Both the position numbers and the translations under genes were made by a program. A stretch of DNA of 64,000 nt, taken from the NCBI RefSeq assembly GCF_009733595.1, contig NZ_WOFH01000001.1:434001-498000 (forward strand), written 5' to 3'. Below the pieces are notes generated by a model. It ran no database searches and had not been told where the DNA came from. It worked only from the letters and a program-made list of their open reading frames with translations. This stretch comes from Actinomadura litoris (GTDB lineage Bacteria > Actinomycetota > Actinomycetes > Streptosporangiales > Streptosporangiaceae). Each line of letters opens with the position of its first letter. Positions within the stretch are counted from its first letter, which is position 1. This document shows positions 8,866 to 17,211 of the stretch, one piece after another.

Positions 8866-11319
8866 ATGGCCATTGAGCCGACCACGGAGCAGCAGGCTGC
8901 CCGCGAGGTGTTCGCCGCGGGTCAGGACCTGGCGCTGGTCGCCGGCGCCGGCACAGGTAAGACCTCCACCCTGGTCTTGATGGGCGCCTCCACCCGCAGG
9001 CGCGGCCTGTACGTGGCGTTCAACCGGTCGATCGCCGAGGACGCCCGACACCGGTTCGGTCCGAACGTGCAGTGCCGCACCGCGCATTCGCTGGCGTTCC
9101 AGGCGGTCGGGCGCCGCTACAGCGACCGGCTCAACGCCGCCGCGCGGATTCCAGCCAAACAGACCGCCCGAATCCTGGGAATCAACCGCAGCATCGACCT
9201 CGGCCGCGACCGCCAGATCACCGTCACCCACCAGGCGCGGCTGGTGATGAGCATGATCCGACGGTTCTGTTACAGCACCGACCAGCAGGTGATGGCACAC
9301 CACGCCGAACCCGTCAACGGCCTGGACACCGACGCCCAGAACTTCTTGGCGCGCATCCTGCTGCGGTACGCGACCATGGCGTGGGAGGACATCACCGCAC
9401 CGAAGGGCCAGCTGAAGTTCGATCACGACCACTACATGAAGTTGTGGGCGATGGACAGGCCCGTGCTGGACGCCGATTTCGTGCTGCTGGACGAGGCGCA
9501 GGACACCAACCCGGTGCTGGAGGAGGTGTTCTTGTCACAGGACGCCCAGCGGGTGTGCGTCGGCGATCCCGCCCAGCAGATCTACGGCTGGCGCAACGCC
9601 CGCGACGTGATGACCGGGTTCCCCGCCCAGCACCTGCACCTGACCCAGTCGTTCCGCTTCGGCCCCCAGATCGCCGCGGTCGCCAACCGGTGGCTCAAGC
9701 ACGCCGAGTCGGCCATGCAGCTCACCGGCCACGGCCCTACCGCCTCCCGCATCGGCCGGACGCCCCACCCCGACGCCGTGCTGTGCCGCGGCAACGCCGA
9801 CGCCATGGCCGAGGTGCTGGCCTTCCTCGACCTCGGCATCCCGGTCGCACTCACCGGCGGCGGAAGCGCCTTGCAGCGCATCGCCACCGCCGCCATGGAA
9901 CTCAAGTCCGGCAAACGCACCACCCACCCGGAGCTGTTCTTGTTCACCTCCTGGGAAGAAGTGCAGGAGTACGTCGAGTACGACAGCGCCGGACAGGACC
10001 TCAAGGCGATCGTCGGGCTGATCGACACCTACGGCCCCGACCTGATCCTGCAGGCCGTCGACCGCCTGTCACCCCCAGAGCACGCCCAGGTCACGGTGTC
10101 CACCGCGCACAAGGCCAAGGGCCGAGAGTGGGAAAGCGTCCGCATCGGCAAGGGCTTCGACGCCCCCCTGGCCGATGAGGACGGCATCCCCCGCGATCTC
10201 AACCCCGCCGAGGCCCGCCTGATCTACGTCGCGGTCAGCCGCGCCCGCCGCCTCCTGGACCCCGAGGGCCTTGCCTGGATCGACGACTACGAGAAGTCCC
10301 GCGCAGCGACCGGCCGGTCCCTGATCGGCTTGAGTCTCACTGGCCAGCTCAAGCACCCCTCCTCACCGGTCTCGCAGTTCATGCAAACCCACCTGCCCGA
10401 CACCACGGCCATCGAAGGCGACTACCTCGCCCACCTCACCGGACTACCGCACCCGGTGCAGCCGATCGAGGTTCAGTACCCCGACTGGTCCGCCCTCGGC
10501 CATGCCATCGACTACCGGCTCCGGCTGTCGTTCGGCGGCCGCCTCGGCCCAGCGGTCCACCTCGGTGTCCTCGCCTTCGAGGAGGGTGGCCATTTCCCCG
10601 GCTCACCGCCCCGCCCGGTCCGCCAAGCCCTGCTGACCGCAGGGCATCAGCTGCTGGCCAACGTTGAGGCCTACCTGACCGACCCCGACCGCCGCCACAA
10701 GGACATACGCGCCCAAGAGGCGGTGACCCGACTGTGCTACGTCGCCGCGTTCTTCGAAGACCTCGCCCGGACCGGACACATCCGCCGCAACAGCCTGCTC
10801 GGCACCGCCACGCCCACCACCACGCTCGCCGACCTCAGCGCGATGGTCCCCGGCCACGCCGTGAACGACATCCACCAGCAGATACACCTGGCCGGAAAGC
10901 CCCTGGCCTCCCTACGAGCCCTGCCCGCCTCAGCCAAGGTGTGCGGGCCGCTGTTCGCAGGCAGCAGCGACCTCGGTGGCGCCGACGCCGACTACATCCT
11001 GGACGGCCTCCTGCTGGACTGCAAAGCCACCACCCGCCCACGCCGCCTCGGCCGCGAGGAGATCTACCAACTCGCCGGCTACCTCCTACTCGACTACGAC
11101 GACCACTACGGTATCAACCGCGTCGGCCTCTACCTCTCCCGGCAGGGCGCACTGATCACCTGGACCGTCGAAGACTTCCTCCGCCGACTCGGCACCACCG
11201 CCCCGCTCCCCCTACTACGCCGCCGCTTCCGCAACCACCTACGCGCAGCCCACAACCAAACACCCAAGACCGCTGATCTCCACATTCCCCCCGCGCCGCC
11301 ATCCACCATGACGTCTTAG
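8866..11319 (+). CDS. UvrD-like SF1 helicase fused to a PD-(D/E)XK nuclease
   Basis: An 817-residue protein with ATG 8866 preceded by AGAGAGGAAC. Helicase motifs appear in order: Walker A VAGAGTGKTSTL (about residue 25), Walker B LLDEAQDTNPV (about 207), QQIYGWRNA (motif III), VSTAHKAKGREWESV (motif V, about 410) and IYVAVSRARR (motif VI, about 452). The C-terminal region has a PD-(D/E)XK-like core, GADADYILDGLLLDCKAT (about 706-723), as in RecB/AddA-type nucleases. It should unwind and cut DNA ends in repair or defence. It stands alone, with 287 bp of mostly featureless DNA upstream and no AddB partner nearby. Confidence 0.85.
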   Translation: MAIEPTTEQQAAREVFAAGQDLALVAGAGTGKTSTLVLMGASTRRRGLYVAFNRSIAEDARHRFGPNVQCRTAHSLAFQAVGRRYSDRLNAAARIPAKQTARILGINRSIDLGRDRQITVTHQARLVMSMIRRFCYSTDQQVMAHHAEPVNGLDTDAQNFLARILLRYATMAWEDITAPKGQLKFDHDHYMKLWAMDRPVLDADFVLLDEAQDTNPVLEEVFLSQDAQRVCVGDPAQQIYGWRNARDVMTGFPAQHLHLTQSFRFGPQIAAVANRWLKHAESAMQLTGHGPTASRIGRTPHPDAVLCRGNADAMAEVLAFLDLGIPVALTGGGSALQRIATAAMELKSGKRTTHPELFLFTSWEEVQEYVEYDSAGQDLKAIVGLIDTYGPDLILQAVDRLSPPEHAQVTVSTAHKAKGREWESVRIGKGFDAPLADEDGIPRDLNPAEARLIYVAVSRARRLLDPEGLAWIDDYEKSRAATGRSLIGLSLTGQLKHPSSPVSQFMQTHLPDTTAIEGDYLAHLTGLPHPVQPIEVQYPDWSALGHAIDYRLRLSFGGRLGPAVHLGVLAFEEGGHFPGSPPRPVRQALLTAGHQLLANVEAYLTDPDRRHKDIRAQEAVTRLCYVAAFFEDLARTGHIRRNSLLGTATPTTTLADLSAMVPGHAVNDIHQQIHLAGKPLASLRALPASAKVCGPLFAGSSDLGGADADYILDGLLLDCKATTRPRRLGREEIYQLAGYLLLDYDDHYGINRVGLYLSRQGALITWTVEDFLRRLGTTAPLPLLRRRFRNHLRAAHNQTPKTADLHIPPAPPSTMTS

Positions 11320-11386
11320 CCGAGCTGCGGGCGCCCATACCGGCGGGACGGAGACCATTTACGCCACCGCCGAAGTCGATGGCCTC

Positions 11387-11614
11387 TTGGCGATGCCCGG
11401 CATGGCCCGCAACAAGGAACAGCCCGGTGACAAGGACCCAGCGACGTACTCGCCGCCGCTGGCGTCACTCCGCCTCAAGTGCTGGATCAACGTGAAGCAC
11501 CGGTACGGCCTCACAGTCGACTCGGCGGAGGAGACGGCGATGCGCCTCTCGCGCGCCAGCGGGAAGGCTTCGGCATCTTTGTGGACGCCCGGTCGTATCG
11601 GCCGTGATGGATAG
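11387..11614 (+). pseudogene. Remnant of an HNH (DUF1524-type) nuclease
   Basis: The frame encodes GDKDPATYSPPL followed by CWINVKHRYGLTVDSAE. This closely resembles the C-terminal end of secreted or GmrSD-type HNH/DUF1524 nucleases (typically sKgDkDPAeWlPP ... WvavKyrWgLtVdsaE). The N-terminal part with the catalytic DHVVPL motif is missing, so this is a gene end only. It occupies the otherwise empty stretch between the helicase-nuclease and the HAD gene. Identification is by memory of the family motif. Confidence 0.42.
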
Positions 11615-11634
11615 CCCACCCGTACGCTGGAAGG

Positions 11635-12270
11635 GTGATCTCTGTGGTTTTCGATGTTGGCGAGACCTTGGTGGATGACACGCGGGAGTGGCGGGCGTGG
11701 GCCGATTGGCTCGGCGTCCCGCCTCACACCATGTCGGCGCTCGTGGGCGCCGTGACGGCTCAGGGACGCGACAACGCCGACGCGCTTCGGCTCATCCGGC
11801 CCGGGTTGGACCTGCTCGCCGAGCGCCAGGCCCGCATCGATGCCGGGTGCGGCGAGCAGATCGCCGAAGCCGACCTTTACGGCGACGTCCTCGAGACTTT
11901 GGCCGATCTCCGCGCCCAAGGCCTGTGGGTCGGCATCGCGGGCAACCAGACCGCACGCGCCGGCGACTGCCTGCGTGCGCTGGACCTGCCCGCCGATGCG
12001 ATCGCCACCTCGCAGGAGTGGGGCGTAGCCAAGCCGGATCCGGCCTTTTTCGCCCGGCTGTCCGAGTGGGCGCCCGGCGCGCCCGATGAAGTCGTCTACG
12101 TCGGGGACCATCCGGCCAACGACACCGAGCCTGCCAAGGCCGCCGGCTTGCGGACGGTGCTCGTCCGGCGGGGACCGTGGGGTTACCTGTGGGCCGACGA
12201 TCCAGCGGGCGGTGGGGCCGCGGACTGGGTAGTCGACAGCTTGGCCGAGCTTCCTGGTCTGCTTCGCTGA
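11635..12270 (+). CDS. HAD-superfamily hydrolase
   Basis: A 211-residue protein from GTG 11635 (AAGG just upstream). HAD motifs: I, VVFDVGETLVDD; II, GIAGNQT; III, GVAKPDPAFF; IV, YVGDHPANDTEPAKAAG. In motif I the second aspartate of DxDxT, the usual general acid of phosphatases, is replaced (DVGET). The nucleophile Asp is present, so it may have another hydrolase activity or reduced phosphatase activity. The substrate is not predictable. It lies just before the XRE regulator. A second HAD gene at 16717 shares the same altered motif. Confidence 0.82.
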   Translation: MISVVFDVGETLVDDTREWRAWADWLGVPPHTMSALVGAVTAQGRDNADALRLIRPGLDLLAERQARIDAGCGEQIAEADLYGDVLETLADLRAQGLWVGIAGNQTARAGDCLRALDLPADAIATSQEWGVAKPDPAFFARLSEWAPGAPDEVVYVGDHPANDTEPAKAAGLRTVLVRRGPWGYLWADDPAGGGAADWVVDSLAELPGLLR

Positions 12271-12332
12271 CATGCGGCGCCCGCCGAGGGGGGCATGTAG
12301 CGTTGTCGCAGGATCTACCAGCGGAGCGTACG

Positions 12333-13523
12333 GTGACCCGGGACATGCAGGTTGGCCATCGCATCGCCGCCAAGCGGGTGGCGCGTCGCCTCACCCAGCG
12401 GCAACTGGCCGAAACTGCACACGTCTCGCTCAGCACGTTGCGCAAAGTCGAGCAGGGCAGCCGTCCCGCCACCGACCGGGTTCTGGAGTCGATCGCCGAC
12501 GCGCTTGGAGTCGAGCCGGAGGCGCTCACTGGGCGCCGGGCTCGCACCGACAGCCGCGTGCACGTTGCAGTCCCCGAGATCCGCAGTGCCATCGATTCCT
12601 ACGACATTCCTGACGATGGTCCTGTACGTCCTCTGGACCAGCTGCGTGAAGCGACCGATATCGCGATGCGACGCCGCCTGACCTCTCAGTACACACGCCT
12701 TGCCGAGGAGCTCCCTCCGCTGCTCGTCGAGCTATCGCGTTCTGTGTTTGAAGGACGGCGCGACCGGCGCTCCGCCGCTCGGATTCTCACTGCGGCCTAC
12801 CGGTCTGCGGATGCTGTCGCATACAAGTACGGCTACTACGACCTGTCCGCGCGCCTGATCGAGCTGATGCGCCGGACTGCGCAGTTCGCGGAAGATCCCG
12901 CACTGATTGCCACTACGGCCTACGTCCGGACCGAAGTGTTCTTCGCGAGCGGCCAAAGTCTCGCCCATGGGCTCAAGGCTCTAGAGATCGCGCTGGATGA
13001 TATGCCGACCTTGCATTCAGCCGAGCTCCAGGCCGCAGCGGGCGCCCTGCACATGCGCGCGGCCGTGGTGGCAGCCAGATCGACCAAGGACTTCGCAGCT
13101 GTCAATGACCACCTCGGCGAGGCCCGGCGCCTGGCGCGAAAAGTTCCAGAGGGGATCTACAACGGCACCGCCTTCGGCCCGGCCTCGCTGCATGTGCATG
13201 AAGTTTCAGTGGCCGTGGAACTCGGGGAAGCGGCACGCGCCGTCGAGCTCGCGTCCGGTGGCAAGGACGCCCACAGGAAGGTGCGGCTGGACGCACTGCC
13301 CACCGAGCGCCGATCTCACTACTACGTCGATCTGGCCCGCGCTCAGATGTGGCTGGGCATGCGTGACGAGGCGTTCGCTTCGCTTCAGGCGGCCCGACAG
13401 GTCGCTCCCCAGCACGTGCGTGAGCATCCATTCGTGCGAGATGCCCTAATAACTCTGCTCCGCCTGCACGTGTCACCTCCACATCCCTTGGTGGCATACG
13501 CCGAGTGGGCCCGCGCCATTTAG
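12333..13523 (+). CDS. XRE-family regulator with TPR-like C-terminal domain
   Basis: GTG 12333 was chosen because GGAG lies 6 bases upstream; ATG 12345 is an alternative. The 396-residue protein begins with a helix-turn-helix (RLTQRQLAETAHVSLSTLRK, about residues 20-40) followed by VEQGSRPATDRVLESIADAL. The rest is all-helical and TPR-like (AYRSADAVAYKYGYYDLSAR; HYYVDLARAQMWLGMRDEAF). This layout is common in actinobacterial regulators located beside secondary-metabolite and SAV2177-methyltransferase genes. It is the first gene of the long plus-strand array that ends in the lanthipeptide cluster and may control it. Confidence 0.82.
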   Translation: MTRDMQVGHRIAAKRVARRLTQRQLAETAHVSLSTLRKVEQGSRPATDRVLESIADALGVEPEALTGRRARTDSRVHVAVPEIRSAIDSYDIPDDGPVRPLDQLREATDIAMRRRLTSQYTRLAEELPPLLVELSRSVFEGRRDRRSAARILTAAYRSADAVAYKYGYYDLSARLIELMRRTAQFAEDPALIATTAYVRTEVFFASGQSLAHGLKALEIALDDMPTLHSAELQAAAGALHMRAAVVAARSTKDFAAVNDHLGEARRLARKVPEGIYNGTAFGPASLHVHEVSVAVELGEAARAVELASGGKDAHRKVRLDALPTERRSHYYVDLARAQMWLGMRDEAFASLQAARQVAPQHVREHPFVRDALITLLRLHVSPPHPLVAYAEWARAI

Positions 13524-13537
13524 CCAGCTCAGACGTG

Positions 13538-13556
13538 GTGACACCAGGTGTGTCAC
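13538..13556. promoter_or_regulatory. 7-bp perfect inverted repeat after the XRE gene
   Basis: GTGACAC and GTGTCAC flank a 5-base loop 15 bases after the XRE stop codon. There is no T-run, so an intrinsic terminator is uncertain. The symmetry would also suit an operator for the small genes starting at 13697, possibly bound by the XRE protein itself. Confidence 0.35.
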
Positions 13557-13696
13557 TGCCCGGCTTTGTGAAGCACCAGCATCGGTTCATGGGCTCGATA
13601 CGGCTGAACGACAGTCCGGGCCCCCGAACACAAGGCGGCCCGGCCCACTGTTAGTCCAGTAGGGGTCCCGGGGCCTGACCGGAGGTGATGTCAGGC

Positions 13697-13930
13697 ATGG
13701 GCAAAGTACAGCAGACGCTACGAACCGAGACGGAAAAGGCCTTCGTGCGGGAGGAGTTCCCGGACCGGCCAATCCTGCCCACCACCGACACCAGCCGGTG
13801 GTGGATGGTCAGGCCATGGGAACGGACATCTTCAGACGTACTGGCCGAGCGCGTCCAGGACGTCGCCGAACTGTACGCCGACTCGACCCAATCATGCCTC
13901 CTACTCACGCACCCTAGCTCGCATTCATGA
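13697..13930 (+). CDS. Small protein of unknown function
   Basis: A 77-residue frame from ATG 13697, 11 bases after a GGAGG; GTG 13685 and ATG 13688 lie too close to that ribosome site. The sequence is charged, with WWMVRPWE and a C-terminal CLLLTHPSSH, and I do not recognise a family. The stop overlaps the next small gene by ATGA, which supports both being real and co-translated. It belongs to the array downstream of the XRE regulator. Confidence 0.5.
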   Translation: MGKVQQTLRTETEKAFVREEFPDRPILPTTDTSRWWMVRPWERTSSDVLAERVQDVAELYADSTQSCLLLTHPSSHS

Positions 13931-14238
13931 ATGACATGCGGCGACGTCACCAGCGAAGGCACGGGCGCGGGCACCTGCATGAGCGGGTGTACCGGCGCGA
14001 GTGGGATGCGGACCGGCGTCGGCAGGCGGCAGAACTCGACCGCGCCGAACGCTTGTGGCACATCACCTGGAGCTTGGAGCACCGGGTCCTGACGGCGTAC
14101 GCGCTGTTCGACATCGGGGACCAGGCGCGCATCGTGTCCGCTCCCGATCCTGCCCGGCTGACCGCGGCGATGCGCGAGGCCGAACGGCCGGGCATCGATC
14201 CCGGCAGCGGGGCAGTGACACCGCCGTCCTCGCTCTAG
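13927..14238 (+). CDS. Small Arg/His-rich protein of unknown function
   Basis: A 103-residue protein with a very basic N-terminal 30 residues (MRRRHQRRHGRGHLHERVYR) followed by a predicted helical segment (LDRAERLWHITWSLEHRVL). It starts in an ATGA overlap with the gene before it. No family recognised. The basic N-terminus could bind nucleic acid, but that is a guess from composition only. Confidence 0.5.
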   Translation: MNDMRRRHQRRHGRGHLHERVYRREWDADRRRQAAELDRAERLWHITWSLEHRVLTAYALFDIGDQARIVSAPDPARLTAAMREAERPGIDPGSGAVTPPSSL

Positions 14239-14366
14239 CACCGGTCCCGCTCGTAACGCCACCGTGATCACAGTCCGCCTCCGACACCATGTCAGGAACT
14301 CGCCATGCCCACCCTTGGCCCAATCGCATGTGGCCGCAGCCCACTCGTCGGGTTGGCGGTCGCGGC

Positions 14367-15203
14367 ATGAACAGGCACCTGTGGCAGACCAGCGACGAAC
14401 CCGCCTACCCGAACATGGACCAGGCGAGCGTGGCTCGTGTCTATGACTGGCTCTTGGGAGGCAAGGACAATTACCGCCCTGACCGCGACTTCGGGAGAAA
14501 GATCCTTGAGGAAAACAGACACCTCAAGCGGTTGGTGCGCGACAATAGAGCGTTCCTGGGACGTGCGGTACGTTACCTGACTCAAGAGGCCGGAATTCGG
14601 CAGTTCATCGATATCGGCACCGGTCTTCCCACTCAGAACAACGTCCACGATATCGCTCAGAGGTACGCGCCTGAGTCCCGGGTGGCGTATGTCGACAATG
14701 ACCCGTTGGTCGCAGTCCACGCCCGTGCGCTGCTGGCCTCCACCTCCCCGAGGCTCACGCTCTACATCCACGCCGATGCTCACGAGTCCGTCACGATCTT
14801 GGGTAAGGCCAGCGCCGCCGGTCTGGACCTGTCCCAGCCGATCGCGCTGCTATTCGTCGCCGTGTTGCACTTCTTCGAGGACGCCGACGCGGTGGTGGCC
14901 CCCTTTTTGGATGCGGCCGCCCCGGGGAGCCATCTAGTCATCTCTCACGGCCTGTCCCGTCCAGAGATGGCCTCGGTCGCCGCCGCTTACCAAGACCAAC
15001 TCGGAGTCGGAACGCTCCGCACTACCGAGCAGATCACCGCCCTGTTCGGTGGCTGGGAGTTGGTACCGCCAGGAGTGACGCCTCTCCCAGACTGGCGCCC
15101 CGCCGTCGGCGAGCCCGCTACCGACCGGGCAGCGGCGGAGCTTGGCCTGGGCGGAGTCGCGCGCAAGCCCGCCAGAGTCGTCGAGAAGGGATGCGTGCGA
15201 TGA
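14367..15203 (+). CDS. SAM-dependent methyltransferase, SAV2177 (DUF574) family
   Basis: The family signature is clear: YDWLLGGKDNYRPDRDFG near the N-terminus, then a SAM-binding motif FIDIGTGLPTQNNVHDIA and an acidic loop VAYVDNDPLVAVHARALL. ATG 14367 gives 278 residues; ATG 14289 in the same frame is possible but adds a basic segment unusual for the family. These proteins are abundant in actinomycetes and few have known substrates. The gene ends in an ATGA overlap with a second, diverged family member, so the two are probably made together. Confidence 0.85.
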   Translation: MNRHLWQTSDEPAYPNMDQASVARVYDWLLGGKDNYRPDRDFGRKILEENRHLKRLVRDNRAFLGRAVRYLTQEAGIRQFIDIGTGLPTQNNVHDIAQRYAPESRVAYVDNDPLVAVHARALLASTSPRLTLYIHADAHESVTILGKASAAGLDLSQPIALLFVAVLHFFEDADAVVAPFLDAAAPGSHLVISHGLSRPEMASVAAAYQDQLGVGTLRTTEQITALFGGWELVPPGVTPLPDWRPAVGEPATDRAAAELGLGGVARKPARVVEKGCVR

Positions 15204-16081
15204 CCGACAAAGCCACGTTCGACTGGGCGGCCGCCCGTGCCGACCTCGACGGGTTCGACACCGCGCGGGCGATGATGGCCCGGCTCTGGAACCTGTGGGC
15301 GGGCGGCAAGGACGCCTTCCCTGGCGACCGAGAGTTCTGTGATCGGGCGCAGGAGACCTACCCGCAGATCACAAGGCTGGCGCGATACCGGCTGGTGTTT
15401 CGGGCCCGCGTGGTGCGAGCCCTGATGAGCAGGTATGGGATCGATCAGTTCTTGATCGTCGGCACCGATCTACCGCTGCATTCGGAAGTCCACGACATCG
15501 TTCACCGGGCCGCCCCGCTGGCCCGTGTGGTTTACGCCGACTCCGACGTCTGGGTCATCCGGACCGCCGAGGCGCTACTGAATCCCCTCCCGGGAAGCGT
15601 ATGCGGCTATGTGTCCGCAGGCTTGGACGACCCCGCCGCGTTGCTGGAAGACACCGCCCGCTGGCTGGATCTGGAGCGCCCCGTCGGTGTCGTGATGCTT
15701 AACAGCCTGGACGTGTTGCCCGACCTCTCCGCAGCGGCCGCGCTGAAGGTGCTACGTGCCGCTTTGGCGCCTGGGAGTTGCCTGGCGTTCTGCGCCCTCA
15801 CCGACGACGGCTACGAAACGAGGCTGTTCGAGGCTATGGGTGCCGGACAGTACCCCTGCCTCGCTCTGCCCCGTAGCCGGGCTGCTGTTCAAGATCTCCT
15901 CGCTGGAACACGACTCCTGGCACCTGGGGTCGTGCCGGTATCCCGTTGGTGTCCTGAGTGGCGTTGGCCCGAACTCGACACCGACGACCTGTGGTGCGGC
16001 GTCGGCCAGATCCTCGACCAGGATGAGGACGTCGCGGCAGCTCGAAGCCAGCTCACGGACACCACGGCTAGAAGGTCGTGA
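15200..16081 (+). CDS. Degenerate SAV2177-family methyltransferase paralogue
   Basis: A 293-residue paralogue of the upstream gene, starting at ATG 15200 in an ATGA overlap with GAAGGG 10 bases before it. It keeps the family frame (LWNLWAGGKDAFPGDREFCD), but SAM-site positions have changed: FLIVGTDLPLHSEVHDI replaces the canonical FIDIGTGLPTxNNVHDI, and the acidic loop reads VYADSDVWVI. Loss of the motif I Asp and of a Gly suggests weak or no SAM binding. It may be a pseudoenzyme partner of the intact copy. Confidence 0.8.
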   Translation: MTDKATFDWAAARADLDGFDTARAMMARLWNLWAGGKDAFPGDREFCDRAQETYPQITRLARYRLVFRARVVRALMSRYGIDQFLIVGTDLPLHSEVHDIVHRAAPLARVVYADSDVWVIRTAEALLNPLPGSVCGYVSAGLDDPAALLEDTARWLDLERPVGVVMLNSLDVLPDLSAAAALKVLRAALAPGSCLAFCALTDDGYETRLFEAMGAGQYPCLALPRSRAAVQDLLAGTRLLAPGVVPVSRWCPEWRWPELDTDDLWCGVGQILDQDEDVAAARSQLTDTTARRS

Positions 16082-16195
16082 TGGACCCCCAACCAATCTC
16101 GGGTGCCGACCCCAGAGCGCCGATGGACCGCGTTCTGTCCCGGCCCGCCGCCTCTGCCGATCCCTACCACGCCCCCAGAGAGAGGACCAGCACTC

Positions 16196-16585
16196 ATGCC
16201 ACATGAGAAGCACCCGCCCACCCCTGACCTCGGTTCTGCCGACGATCCGCGCCTGGCTGAGACACTCGGAACGAGCCTGCGTCTACAAGCCGCCCTTCAG
16301 TACCGCGCCCCACGACTGGAACTCCGCACCGGCTTCGACGGTGAGACCGGCTGCTATCTGTCTGTCCTTTGCAGAGACGGGGCGATGCGCATCGCATGGG
16401 CCGGGACGACCTACCGGTGGAGAGCCGAGCCCGATGGCCCTTGGGAGCGGCTGTCTGCGGACCCGGTTCAGGCTGCGGACGATATCGCGCTGGGGCTCGA
16501 CGTGGACCGACGTCGCGGGCGGCGGCACGTGCTAGCCACCCTGGCGACCGCAGCCCGCGGACTCATGCGCGGCACACCCCGATAG
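16196..16585 (+). CDS. Hypothetical protein
   Basis: ATG 16196, after AGAGAGGACC, gives 129 residues; the frame is open further upstream without a good start. The middle contains LQYRAPRLELRTGFDGETGC and YRWRAEPDGPWERL, suggesting a small beta-rich domain, then a basic helical tail (DRRRGRRHVLATLATAARGL). Small proteins of this type often follow SAV2177 methyltransferases and XRE regulators in actinomycetes, but I cannot name a function. Confidence 0.55.
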   Translation: MPHEKHPPTPDLGSADDPRLAETLGTSLRLQAALQYRAPRLELRTGFDGETGCYLSVLCRDGAMRIAWAGTTYRWRAEPDGPWERLSADPVQAADDIALGLDVDRRRGRRHVLATLATAARGLMRGTPR

Positions 16586-16716
16586 CCGCCTACAGCGCAT
16601 AGCCCAGCCGTCATTTTCCTGATTCTTGTCTGGCCAGGGGCGTCAGCCCGCACTTGGGATCTTCCGCCCTCGTCATGCGATTCCCTCTCCGGCCGGGCGA
16701 GCCAACAGTTCGGAGC

Positions 16717-17211
16717 ATGATGTCCACGCCGATCACAACCGCGGCCATCGCACTGGATTATGGGAAGACGATCTCCCTCGATCATGTCGATCCGGCATTC
16801 GGTCAAAAGCCCGTCGATCCCGGCGCGGCCGAGACGTTGCGCGTGCTGTACGGGCGCAAGAAGAGGCTCATCCTCGCGTCGAACACCCTGCCCAGCGAAA
16901 GCCGTTGGCCAGCACTCCAAGCCGCCGGTATCGACGACGTGTTCACGCTGGCGCTGCTCTCCCATTCGCTTGGCGTCGGGAAGCCCGATCCGCTGTTCTA
17001 TCACCTGGTCATCGCCGCTGCGGACTGTCCAGCGCAAGAGATCTTGTTCGTCGGCGACCACCTGGTCAACGACGTGCTTGAGCCGATGGGCCACGGTATG
17101 CGTGCGGCGCTTGTGCGCCAGGACGGTCTGCGGGCCGACGAGGAACTTCCCGACGGCGCGGTGCTGATCCGCCACGTCCGCGAGCTGCCCGAACTGCTGG
17201 CAGAACAGTGA
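16717..17211 (+). CDS. HAD-superfamily protein coupled to the NB-ARC/TPR gene
   Basis: A 164-residue compact HAD protein starting MMSTP at ATG 16717 after CGGAG. Motifs: AIALDYGKTIS (I), LILASNTLPSESR (II), GVGKPDPLFY (III) and LFVGDHLVNDVLEPM (IV). As in the HAD gene at 11635, motif I lacks the second Asp of DxDxT. The short length leaves little room for a cap domain. The stop overlaps the start of the NB-ARC/TPR gene (GTGA), so the two are very probably functionally linked. Substrate unknown. Confidence 0.78.
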   Translation: MMSTPITTAAIALDYGKTISLDHVDPAFGQKPVDPGAAETLRVLYGRKKRLILASNTLPSESRWPALQAAGIDDVFTLALLSHSLGVGKPDPLFYHLVIAAADCPAQEILFVGDHLVNDVLEPMGHGMRAALVRQDGLRADEELPDGAVLIRHVRELPELLAEQ

